Shown in pieces: positions 1 to 7,104 of a DNA stretch of 9,578 bases. Position 1 is the stretch's first letter; every line of letters begins with the position of its first letter. Position numbers and translations under genes: made by a program. The notes below the pieces were generated by a model. It saw only the letters and a program-made list of their open reading frames with translations. It did not search any database and was not told the origin of the DNA. The DNA is from Mycoplasmataceae bacterium (GTDB lineage Bacteria; Bacillota_I; Bacilli_A; Mycoplasmatales; Hepatoplasmataceae). The stretch spans positions 1 through 9,578 of the forward strand of contig JABSQC010000015.1 of assembly GCA_013214845.1 (NCBI GenBank). The letters run 5' to 3'.

Positions 1-1
1 T

Positions 2-121
2 TGGGATCATGCCGGTATTTTCTTTTTAATTGCTTTGATGGGATGGATGCAAATGCCAATTTATATTTCAAGCTGGCATAGTTTATGGACTATTGAACGT
101 ATCAATCATACTATCTTTAAA
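2..121 (+). CDS. Nramp-family metal transporter fragment, probable foreign/chimeric sequence
   Basis: The open frame from base 2 reads as an internal piece of an Nramp (MntH-like) divalent-metal transporter. The hallmark is a hydrophobic stretch followed by MGWMQMPIYISSWHSLWTI (bases 38-94), which matches the family's pattern of GWMP, then SVW, then SLWT. There is no start codon and no stop: the frame runs directly into the RsmI tail. The piece uses four TGG Trp codons (bases 2, 44, 74, 86), whereas every other Trp in the window is TGA, and it contains CGT Arg where native genes mostly use AGA. The exact join is unclear because TKLNETF (bases 122-142) would fit both an Nramp loop and RsmI. 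I infer that this DNA comes from another, standard-code organism, joined at a contig end. A genuine fusion is possible but unlikely. The Nramp call rests on recalled family motifs. Confidence 0.6.
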
Positions 122-370
122 ACAAAATTAAATGAAACATTTTATAGAGGCACTGCTTCTGAAATAAGTAGTGTTATAAATGCAAAAGGAGAGTTCATCG
201 TTGGTTTTGTTAAAAAAAATAGTAAAATTAAATACGAAAGTCATGAAATAAAAGAAAAAGTAAATATTTTAACAAATAGTGGAATGACAAAAAAAGAAGC
301 AATAAAAAAAGTTTCTGATGAATTAAAAATTAATAAAAACGAGGTTTATAAAAAATATCATGAGCAGTAA
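122..370 (+). CDS. rsmI: 16S rRNA (cytidine-1402-2'-O)-methyltransferase RsmI, C-terminal fragment
   Basis: About 82 residues of the RsmI C-terminus are present. RsmI uses S-adenosylmethionine to 2'-O-methylate C1402 in the decoding centre of 16S rRNA. The visible marks are TKLNETFYRGTASEI (counterpart of the family's RELTK..E...RGT), then KGEFIV, then a helical tail with MTKKEAIKKVSDELKINKNEVYK, similar to the end of E. coli RsmI (KKAA...KNALYKYALEQ). The protein ends at TAA 368-370. The N-terminal tetrapyrrole-methylase-type SAM domain is missing: the sequence before base ~122 belongs to an Nramp-like protein. The stop overlaps the start of metG by 11 bases, so the two are probably translationally coupled. 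rsmI also lies close to the MetRS gene in Bacillus subtilis, which supports the assignment. Confidence 0.8.
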   Translation, partial: TKLNETFYRGTASEISSVINAKGEFIVGFVKKNSKIKYESHEIKEKVNILTNSGMTKKEAIKKVSDELKINKNEVYKKYHEQ

Positions 371-1874
371 AAAATATATAACAACACCAATATACTATCC
401 AAATGCATCACTGCATATGGGTCATGCTTACACAAATATAGTTGCAGATACTATTAAAAGATTTAATCTTTTAGATGGAAAGGATGCAGTGATGAGTACC
501 GGATCAGATGAGCATGGACAAAAAATTCAATCTAAGTCAAAGGAAGAAGGTGAATCACCAAAAGCATATGTTGATAAGATAGTAAAAAATTTTGTATGTC
601 TATGAGAAAAACTAGATATAAGTTATGACTTCTTTAATAGAACAACATCAAGTAACCATGAAGAATTTGTTGGAAATATTTTTACTAAATTACAAAACAA
701 AGGATACATATATAGTGGAACTTATATAGGTTACTATTGTGTTTCTTGTGAAACACACTATTCTGAAGAGAAATATTTAGAGAATGACAAGAAATGTTCT
801 AATTGCGGAAAAGACTTAAAGAGAATAGAAGAAGAATCTTATTTTTTAAAAGTTTCTGAATTTAATGATTGAGTTAAAGAGTACTTAGAAAAATCAATAG
901 ATATAACTCCTGAAAATAGAAAAAAAGAACTTATTAATAATTTCTTAAACGAAGGGCTTAGAGATTTATCTATAAGTAGAACAAGTGTTGAGTGAGGGAT
1001 ACCTGTTCCAAACTCAAAAGAAAGCACTATATATGTTTGATTTGATGCATTACTTAACTATCTATCTGGAATTCAATATGATATTGAAAAGAAAACTGCT
1101 AAATACTGAGACAGTGATACAAATATTGTTCACATACTAGGTAAAGAAATAACAAGATTTCACTGCGTATATTTTCCAATAATTTTAAAAATGTTAGGTG
1201 CAAGACTTCCTGACAAATTTATTGCGCATGGTTGACTAATAACTGAGAAAGGGAAGATGTCAAAATCATTAGGAAACATTATAGACCCTATATCTGTTAT
1301 TCAAGAATACGGATCTGACCCATTAAGATTTTATTTTTCAAACAACATAAGATTTAATGAGGACAGCAAATTTAGCATAGATTTATTAAAAGAAAGCTAC
1401 AATACTAATCTAGTTAACTTATATGGAAATACAGTTTCAAGAACATTTAAAATGATACAAAATTTATATGATGGAAAAGTTCCAAAATATTATGAATCTC
1501 TTGTAATACATTCTGAATTTAAAAAAGACATAGATGAATTATTTTCTTCTTATTTAGAAAATTTTAGAAATGATGATTCAATTGAAGCCACTAAAAAAAT
1601 AATTGAGCTACTTAGAAAAACAAGCAAGTATATTGATGAATCTAAACCTTGAACATTTAAAGAAAAAAGTAATGAAATATCAACAATATTAAATTTATGT
1701 TTTCAAGCAACGTATCTTGCTTCTACTATGCTTATGCCTATAACAACCCGTGGTTCACAAAAGTACTTCAATGCTTTGGATGTTAAGACGCCAAGTCTAT
1801 TTTCTGACATTCCATTATCTTTTGATAATATTCAAATAATTGATAAGATAAACTTATATGACAGAAAGAAATAA
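360..1874 (+). CDS. metG: methionyl-tRNA synthetase
   Basis: This 504-residue class I synthetase charges tRNA-Met with methionine in the cytosol. The HIGH motif appears as HMGH at residues 19-22 and KMSKS at 299-303, preceded by the conserved HGW whose Trp is TGA (1233). A four-cysteine zinc knuckle is intact: C127, C130, C146 and C149. Seven in-frame TGA codons (603, 870, 993, 1038, 1107, 1233, 1650) are all read as Trp; the frame is otherwise uninterrupted. The protein ends after the anticodon-binding helical domain, without the C-terminal EMAP-II-type tRNA-binding domain of longer bacterial MetRS such as that of B. subtilis; small mycoplasma MetRS have a similar length. The start at 360 is chosen because [15 protein letters not shown] begins right after it, as in the family. 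It overlaps rsmI by 11 bases and mnmG by 17, so all three probably share one transcript. Only a distant GAGG (341-344) resembles a ribosome binding site. Confidence 0.96.
738..757. promoter_or_regulatory. parS-like palindrome inside metG (candidate ParB site)
   Basis: Two perfect 8-base inverted arms, TGTGTTTC and GAAACACA, flank a 4-base centre TTGT. The inner 16 bases (740-755) match the Firmicutes parS consensus TGTTTCACGTGAAACA at 14 positions; both six-base half-sites are exact and only the first two centre bases differ. ParB is encoded 4 kb away, so a nearby nucleation site is expected. The caution is that the site also encodes the conserved first zinc knuckle of MetRS (YCVSCET), so protein constraint explains part of the match. 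Confidence 0.35.
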
Positions 1875-3750
1875 TTTTGATGTAATTGTTGTTGGTTTAG
1901 GTCACGCTGGTGTGGAGGCGGTAAACTCAGCTTCAAAAAATCCTAATATAAAGGTAGCAGCAGTATCTAGCAGTTTAGATCATGTTGCTTCTATGCCTTG
2001 TAACATTTCAATTGGTGGTCCAGCAAAAGGAATTGTTGTTAGAGAAATAGATTCATTAGGTGGTCTAATGGGTAAGGTTGCCGATAAAACACTAACGCAA
2101 ATGAAGATGTTAAATCTTTCTAAGGGCCCAGGTGTTCAAGCTTTAAGAGCGCAGGTAGATAAACATAACTACTCTAGAGAGATGAAGAGCATAATATCAG
2201 ATATTCCAAATGTCAAATTGATAGAAGCAACAGTTGACACACTAATAATAAAAAATGGAAAAATACATGGTATTGTTACATCTGATGGAAAGGAAATAAA
2301 GTCAAAAGCTGTAATAATAACTACTGGAACATTTCTTAATTCAAGAATATTTATAGGTGATGAATTTAAATCAAAAGGTCCATATGACTTGCCAACTACT
2401 TCAGGAATTTCAGATGTAATGACTAAAGCTGGTCATAAAACAATAAGACTAAAAACAGGCACTCCTCCAAGGATATCTGCTGACAGTGTAGATTTTTCAA
2501 AAATAGAAAAAGAGCCCGGTACTAAAAATGAGGGATTACATTTTTCATATGAAACAAAAAATATTTTAAGTTTTAAAGAACAGTTGCCGTCCTTTTTAAC
2601 TCATACAAACAAAAATACACATAAAGTAATAAAAGAAAATTTTGAAAAATCTTATTTATACAACGATGATGTAACTGGTGTTGGACCAAGATATTGCCCA
2701 TCTATTGAAGACAAGGTTAAAAGATTTTCAGACAAAGATCAGCACCAAATATTCCTTCAGTATGAAGATGAAAGAAAAGAGTCAATATATGTACAGGGAT
2801 TATCTACATCTCTTCCAAGAGATGTTCAAGAAAAAATACTATCTACTATCAAAGGATTAGAGAATGCAGTTATAAAGAAATATGCATATGCTATAGAATA
2901 CGATGCTTTCGATCCAATAGACCTTTTTCCTACTCTTGAGTCAAAAAAAATAGAAGGATTATACTTAGCAGGTCAAATAAACGGAACTTCAGGTTATGAA
3001 GAGGCAGGAGCGCAAGGCTTAGTAGCTGGTTCCAATTCTGCACTAAAAATACTTAATAAAAAACCTTTAATACTAGGTAGAGAAAGATCATACATTGGTG
3101 TAATGATTGATGACATAGTTACAAAAGGTGTTATTGATCCGTACAGACTTCTTACATCTAGAGCGGAACACAGGCTTGTATTGAGAAATGATAATTCAGA
3201 ATATAGATTATTTGAAGATGCTTTTAAAAGTGGTTTAATTTCTAAAGAGAGATACAACAATTTTTTATCTACTAAAAAGATTACTGACGAATTGCTTTCA
3301 AAACTAAATAATGCTATGAAAGATGAAGACCGTGATAAAGCCAATAACCTATTAGCAAAAATATCTGAGCCTTCAATTAGGAATAAAATATTATACTCAG
3401 ACATTTTAAAAAGACCTAAAGTTAATATTTTAAATATGATAGAGTATGGTTTAGTTGATAAAAAGTTTAGAAACCTATCATGAATAGAAAGATATAGAGT
3501 AGAGAGTGAAATTAAGTTTGAGGGATATATTGTTAGACAAATGAAAAGAATAAGGGAATCAATAGCTCTAAAAGACTTACCATTAGATGATATTGATTAT
3601 AACCTTGTAGAAAACATATCATTAGAAGCATTGGAAAAATTACAAAGGGTAAAGCCATTAAATATAGATCAAGCTTCTAGAATACCGGGTATAAATCCAG
3701 CTGACATAAACTCTATAATTTTTTATGTAAAGAAAAATAAGAAAACATAA
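1858..3750 (+). CDS. mnmG: tRNA uridine-5-carboxymethylaminomethyl(34) synthesis enzyme MnmG (GidA)
   Basis: This FAD-dependent enzyme works with MnmE to modify the wobble uridine (U34) of certain tRNAs at position 5. At 630 residues it has the full family length (E. coli 629). The N-terminal FAD-binding loop is VVGLGHAG (residues 11-18), keeping GxGxxG. Other marks are [34 protein letters not shown], the catalytic-region RYCPSIEDK with C280, [12 protein letters not shown] near residue 376, and in the C-terminal helical domain EIKFEGYI. One TGA (3481) codes for W542 just before that helical domain; read as a stop it would falsely remove the MnmE/tRNA-binding tail. The start lies inside the metG 3' end with a 17-base overlap and no clear Shine-Dalgarno, suggesting coupled translation. 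The usual neighbours mnmE and rsmG are not present in this window. Certain of family and completeness. Confidence 0.96.
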
Positions 3751-3763
3751 TGATGTTAAAAAT

Positions 3764-3791
3764 AAAAGTTATCCACATTGACTTTTTTTTT
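3764..3791 (+). terminator. weak intrinsic terminator candidate after mnmG
   Basis: The stem AAAAGTTA (3764-3771) pairs with TGACTTTT (3779-3786, one G-U pair) around a 7-base loop TCCACAT, followed by a T run to 3791. It sits 13 bases after the mnmG stop, where the rsmI-metG-mnmG transcript would be expected to end. The stem is nearly all A/T and therefore weak. It contains the DnaA box at 3769-3777. Confidence 0.35.
3769..3777 (+). promoter_or_regulatory. DnaA box, perfect consensus
   Basis: TTATCCACA is an exact match to the bacterial DnaA-box consensus and lies in the 76-base noncoding gap between mnmG and parA. A second, inverted near-match lies 21 bases downstream. In Firmicutes DnaA controls or binds near several genes close to the origin. 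Here the pair could regulate parAB or be a remnant or part of an origin. Two boxes alone do not make an origin. Confidence 0.55.
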
Positions 3792-3820
3792 GTAAAATTG
3801 TGGAAAAACAATAATATAAT
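3790..3820 (+). promoter_or_regulatory. parA promoter, probably giving a leaderless mRNA
   Basis: A perfect -10 hexamer TATAAT lies at 3815-3820 and a weak -35, TTGTAA, at 3790-3795 with a 19-base spacer. Only six bases separate the -10 from the parA ATG at 3827, so initiation at the usual distance would fall on or next to the A of ATG. No Shine-Dalgarno precedes the start, as expected for a leaderless transcript. Confidence 0.55.
3799..3807 (-). promoter_or_regulatory. DnaA-box-like site, inverted, one mismatch
   Basis: On the minus strand this reads TTTTCCACA, one base from TTATCCACA. It faces the perfect box at 3769-3777 and falls between the -35 and -10 of the proposed parA promoter, where bound DnaA would interfere with RNA polymerase. 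The site is short, so chance is possible; its pairing with a perfect box in the same small gap raises its value. Confidence 0.4.
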
Positions 3821-3826
3821 TATTTT

Positions 3827-4597
3827 ATGAGCGCCAAAGTAATTTCAATAAGTAATCAAAAAGGTGGTGTAGGAAAAACAACCACATCTATGAACCTAGC
3901 AGCTGCTTTAGGAATATTAGAAAAAAAGATATTAGTTATAGATCTTGATCCCCAGGCTAATTCAACAGTTGGTCTAGGAATAACAAGGGAGATGGTAAGT
4001 AAGAAGCCGACAATATTTAATGTTCTTTTAGAAAAAGAAAGTATTAAAAAATCAATACATAATTCATCTTCGAAAAATGTAGACATATTAGCTTCAACTA
4101 TAAATCTATCTGGTTTTGACTTACATGCACAGAAACATTTTGATGGTAGCGAAAAAATATTAAGCGATGCAATTGAACCAATAATTGATGACTACGACTA
4201 TATACTTATAGATTGCCCTCCATCTCTTGGTTTACTAGTTAAAAATTCTTTTGTTGCTTCTGATTCAGTTCTTGTTACTGTTCAATCAGAATATTATGCT
4301 CTTGAAGGGTTATCTCAATTAATAAATACTATTTGAAGTGTAAAGAAATTACACAATAGAAATCTTTCAATTGAAGGTATTCTCCTAACTATGTTTAATC
4401 AGCATTACAATATGTCTCAGGATATTTATAATGAGGTTAAAAGAATTATAGGTAAAAATCTTTTAAATACAAAAATACCAAGAAATGTTAAATTATCTGA
4501 AGCTCCATCGCATGGAATATCTATATTTGATTATGACAGCAGTTGCGCAGGAGCGAAATCTTATATGTTGCTAGCACAGGAGATATTAAATGGATAA
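3827..4597 (+). CDS. parA: chromosome-partitioning ATPase ParA (Soj)
   Basis: This 256-residue deviant Walker ATPase binds the nucleoid as an ATP dimer and is driven off by ParB, moving or organising the origin region; Soj homologues also influence DnaA. The deviant Walker A is KGGVGKT at residues 12-18 with the signature lysine K12, followed by VIDLDPQAN (D39, D41) and the Walker B region YILIDCPPSLG (D129). The C-terminal part carries KIPRNVKLSEAPSHG, a stretch conserved in Soj proteins. One TGA (4334) encodes W170; without table 4 the gene would look split in two. The start at 3827 places the P-loop at the expected distance from the N-terminus and fits the -10 just upstream. It overlaps parB by 8 bases, forming a classic parAB operon. 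Length and motifs indicate the chromosomal type rather than a plasmid ParA with an N-terminal helix-turn-helix. Confidence 0.95.
4578..4582 (+). promoter_or_regulatory. ribosome binding site for parB
   Basis: AGGAG lies inside the parA 3' end, seven bases before the parB ATG at 4590. It decides the parB start and contrasts with parA, which has no such site. Confidence 0.7.
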
Positions 4598-5450
4598 AAA
4601 AAAGAAATTAAATAAAGGATTAGAAGAAATATTTGGTGGAGACATCTCTGCAGTAATGGAACAAATTAATGACGCCGGTTCTCTTGGACAGTCATCAAAA
4701 ATTGACATTAACCTTATTAGTGCTAACCCTTATCAACCAAGAAAAACTTTTGATAAGGATAAGTTAAATGAGTTATCTAAATCAATAAAGGTAAATGGTC
4801 TAATACAACCTATTGTTATAAAAGAAACATCTAATAATAAATATTATGTTATATCTGGTGAAAGAAGATTAAGAGCTTCAAAACTTGCTGGTCTAAAAAG
4901 CATACCTGCAATCATTATGGATATTACTGATAAGCAGATGCAAGATATTGCGGTTATTGAAAATATTCAAAGAGAAAATCTTCATCCATTAGAGGAGGCT
5001 CTATCTTATCAAAAAATAATTAAAGATCAGGGAATTACACAAAATGAACTTGCAAAAAAATTATCTAAATCTAGAAGTTACATAGCAAATATTATAAGAT
5101 TGCTTAAGCTACCTAATGAGGTTATAAAGTTATTAGAAGAGGGTAAATTATCAATTGGGCATGCAAGACCACTAGTTACTTTATCAGAAGAAGATGCTAT
5201 CTATGTTGCCAAAGAGTCAATTAAAAAGAAATTAAACGCTAGAGAGACTGAGCAACTTGCAAAAAAATATACTGACAAAAAATTAGGCAAATCATTGGAT
5301 AAGAAAGATCCTTTTATTCAAGAAGCAGAAGAAAAATTATCAAAATTATTTGGAACAAAAGTTCTTATAGAAAATAAGAAAATTACGTTTAAAACAACCA
5401 GTGATGCAGAGACAAACGAAATAGTAGAACAATTATTAAAAAAAGGGTAA
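4590..5450 (+). CDS. parB: chromosome-partitioning protein ParB (Spo0J)
   Basis: This 286-residue CTP-dependent DNA clamp loads at parS, spreads along DNA, recruits SMC and stimulates ParA. Domains in order: a short lysine-rich N-terminus with KGLEEIFGG (1-30), the likely ParA-contact region; the ParB/CTPase domain with NPYQPRK (46-52), the CTP-binding motif GERRLRA (90-96) and ENIQREN (124-130); a helix-turn-helix around 149-175 (ITQNELAKKLSKSRSYIA); SIGHARPL (188-195); and a C-terminal dimerisation domain. All key motifs are intact, so the protein should be active. It overlaps parA by 8 bases and has its own AGGAG. The bidirectional terminator after it ends the operon. A Noc paralogue is less likely, since the gene directly follows parA as spo0J follows soj. 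Many small mycoplasma genomes keep a ParA but, as far as I recall, not a full ParB, which makes this pair notable. Confidence 0.95.
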   Translation: MDKKKKLNKGLEEIFGGDISAVMEQINDAGSLGQSSKIDINLISANPYQPRKTFDKDKLNELSKSIKVNGLIQPIVIKETSNNKYYVISGERRLRASKLAGLKSIPAIIMDITDKQMQDIAVIENIQRENLHPLEEALSYQKIIKDQGITQNELAKKLSKSRSYIANIIRLLKLPNEVIKLLEEGKLSIGHARPLVTLSEEDAIYVAKESIKKKLNARETEQLAKKYTDKKLGKSLDKKDPFIQEAEEKLSKLFGTKVLIENKKITFKTTSDAETNEIVEQLLKKG

Positions 5451-5463
5451 AACCCTTTTTTTA
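5437..5463. terminator. bidirectional intrinsic terminator between convergent genes
   Basis: A perfect 11-base stem, TA7GGG (5437-5447) and CCCT7A (5453-5463), closes a TAAAA loop. The left arm overlaps the end of parB, whose stop codon is the first part of the loop. Read from either strand the GGG/CCC core is followed by a run of seven T, so it can stop both parB (+) and the minus-strand gene ending at 5466. Confidence 0.85.
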
Positions 5464-5465
5464 TT

Positions 5466-6404
5466 TTACATATCTCATTTTAATTCTTCAATCATTAGTT
5501 TGATAGTTACACCTAAATCTTTCTCTCTTTTTTCAAATTTAACTTCTATAGATTTTTCATTGAAAGTTCTTTCTACTACTTCCATAAAGTAATCATAGAG
5601 TGGTTTAGACTCTCCAAACACACTACCTATAATAGCAAAACTAACTCTACCTTCAGAAAGTATACTTTTCACATCTTTATAAAGTCAGAATACAAATGAA
5701 TCAATTTTTCTTCTAAGCAACTTAGTAAATGATTGTCTTTGCTCTAGAGTCATTTCTTTTTTCATTTTATCTAAAAATTTTCTAGAACCAATTTTCATTA
5801 TCATCTCTCTACCTTCATATGAGTTGCTATACATTTGATTAAGCATTTCAAGCTTGTCATTTAGATTAAGTTCTCTATAAAGTAATCTTTCAAGTTTCTT
5901 AACTTTAGATGAAAGTATAAATGATATAACAGTTCCTCCTAAATCAAAAAGTGATAATGGGTCACCATTTATTAGATAACCATAACCCACTATTGGTCTA
6001 CTATCTTTTTTTGTTTTAATTCAACCTGTAGTAGTTTCATTAAAGACCAATGATATTCTATTTTCAAATGAGGAGTCAGTACAATAAAGAGAAGCTTTTG
6101 ACACAGTGTCAATTGTTATATTATTAGTTTCTGGAAAAGAACCAAATATTCCTTTTACTCATTTTTCTTTATCATCCTTGCTTAACGAGAATCAAGAAGG
6201 TAGCGTTATATAAACACTGTAGTCATCACTATCGGATATTTTAGTTAGTGCTTCTTGAATAGAGTTTGTAACTTGAGTATATGAATCTCACACGTCAACA
6301 AATGTACTTTTTGTTTTCCTTACAATCTTTCCTATTATTTCTCCGCTTTTCATTATAAATGTATTGACATTACTATCTTGAACTGAAACATTAAAATATA
6401 CCAT
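5466..6404 (-). CDS. degenerate BadF/BcrAD-type (GlcNAc kinase-like) ATPase-fold protein
   Basis: Read with UGA as Trp, this is one intact 312-residue frame; six TGA Trp codons split it under the standard code. The order of elements follows the BadF/BadG/BcrA/BcrD and N-acetylglucosamine kinase family of the actin-like ATPase fold. The N-terminal hairpin is YFNVSVQDSNVNTFIMKSG (3-21). Then come a VYITLP strand (64-69), NNITIDTVSKASLYC (94-108), a strand with LVFNETTTGW (119-128), YGYLINGDPLSLFDLGG (141-157) resembling the family's GWGYLLGDEGSGYWIG, and FAIIGSVFGESKPLYDYF (256-273) near the end. The nucleotide-binding positions look lost: the usual DGGGTKT is replaced by VQDSNVNT, GTGS by NETT, and the late GG by IG. 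I infer a non-catalytic or strongly altered member. Start ATG 6404 has AAGGAAAGG 11 bases upstream. Stop TAA lies next to the shared terminator. No signal peptide or membrane segment. The family call is from recalled motifs, not a search. Confidence 0.55.
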
Positions 6405-6446
6405 TATTAATTCTACCTTTCCTTTATAGTTAAAGTATAAAGAATT
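6405..6446. promoter_or_regulatory. divergent promoter region between the minus-strand gene and the tail-anchored protein gene
   Basis: The 42-base gap drives genes on both strands. For the plus gene, TATAAA (6436-6441) ends five bases before its ATG, again suggesting a leaderless start. For the minus gene, TATACT (6439-6434, minus strand) is a -10-like hexamer and the Shine-Dalgarno-like AAGGAAAGG lies closer to its start. The two -10 candidates overlap, so transcription of the two genes might be mutually exclusive. No convincing -35 hexamers are seen. Confidence 0.35.
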
Positions 6447-7043
6447 ATGACTAAACAAGAAATATATGAATCGCTATACAATTTTTTGATGCTGCCAAAT
6501 GGCACTTCAATAACTCAATTAAGAAAGAATAAAAAATATTTATTTTCTGATCTTAATTACAAATCTGGAAAAATGAGAATGTCCAAAAAAAATTCAAATA
6601 AACTTTCAATTGTTGAGAAAGATTTTAAGCCCAGCTTTTTTTCAGAAATTGTAGTACTTTCTGCAACTTGACTTTCAGATAAAAAAAACAAATCTAAGTA
6701 TGATGATTTTTTAAAGGGTAATTTAAAAATAGATTCTGAATTGAAAAAACAATTAGATGATATATTTGACAAATATGATGACATTTTAAATACAAATATT
6801 GTAAGTTTTATTGAAGGTGAATATATTGAAATAGGTGCAGTTTACTACTATGAAATAAAAAAACAAGAAACATTAAAACTTGCATATTTAGAAGATATTA
6901 AATCAACTAGTGGATTTAATAAAATTAAATATATAGGTAAGTATTTCTTTGAATACCTAATACCAAACTATTGAGGATATGCTGTCTTAGTATTAACATT
7001 AATACTACTTGTATCGGGGATTGTCTACGGACTAGCCACATAA
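6447..7043 (+). CDS. unrecognised tail-anchored membrane protein
   Basis: I do not recognise this 198-residue protein. It has no signal peptide. Residues 1-170 are soluble, rich in Lys, Asp, Glu and Tyr, and the extreme C-terminus is a single hydrophobic segment (about 176-197, starting W-G-Y-A and containing VLVLTLILLVSG) ending seven residues later. That is a tail-anchored arrangement: the bulk should lie in the cytoplasm, held to the membrane by its end. Two TGA codons code for Trp (6669, 6972); the second sits at the membrane interface, and stopping there would remove the anchor. Around residues 118-155 there is a beta-like region with YIEIGAVYYYEIKKQETLKL. No Shine-Dalgarno precedes the ATG; a TATAAA six bases away suggests a leaderless mRNA. 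It stands between a divergent gene and the next unknown gene, close to parAB and ychF; no function can be inferred from that alone. Confidence 0.75.
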
Positions 7044-7055
7044 CTAATGTAGCTC

Positions 7056-7100
7056 TTATCATTAATAAAAATCTACACTTATAATTTAAGTAAATAGGAG
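7056..7100 (+). promoter_or_regulatory. promoter and ribosome binding site of the 7105 gene
   Basis: A perfect -10 TATAAT lies at 7080-7085, with TTATCA (7056-7061) as a four-of-six -35 at an 18-base spacing. AGGAG at 7096-7100 lies four bases before the ATG at 7105. This is the only promoter in the window with a clear leader and Shine-Dalgarno, and it probably also serves ychF. Confidence 0.55.
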
Positions 7101-7104
7101 TAGC

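Noticed and set aside
2541..2556. Second parS-like sequence TTTTTCATATGAAACA in mnmG.
   Set aside because: Only 13 of 16 match, and the symmetric core TTTCATATGAAA is easy to obtain by chance in A/T-rich coding DNA.
2994..3404. Minus-strand open frame opposite mnmG.
   Set aside because: Antisense shadow of conserved MnmG sequence; composition mirrors the plus-strand codons.
3751..3826. This gap as the chromosomal replication origin.
   Set aside because: Only one perfect and one imperfect DnaA box, no dnaA or dnaN nearby, and no clear AT-rich unwinding element beyond the background; only a regulatory call is supported.
5475..5990. Two separate small minus-strand genes with GTG starts.
   Set aside because: With UGA as Trp they are parts of one 312-codon frame starting at ATG 6404, which has a Shine-Dalgarno-like sequence.
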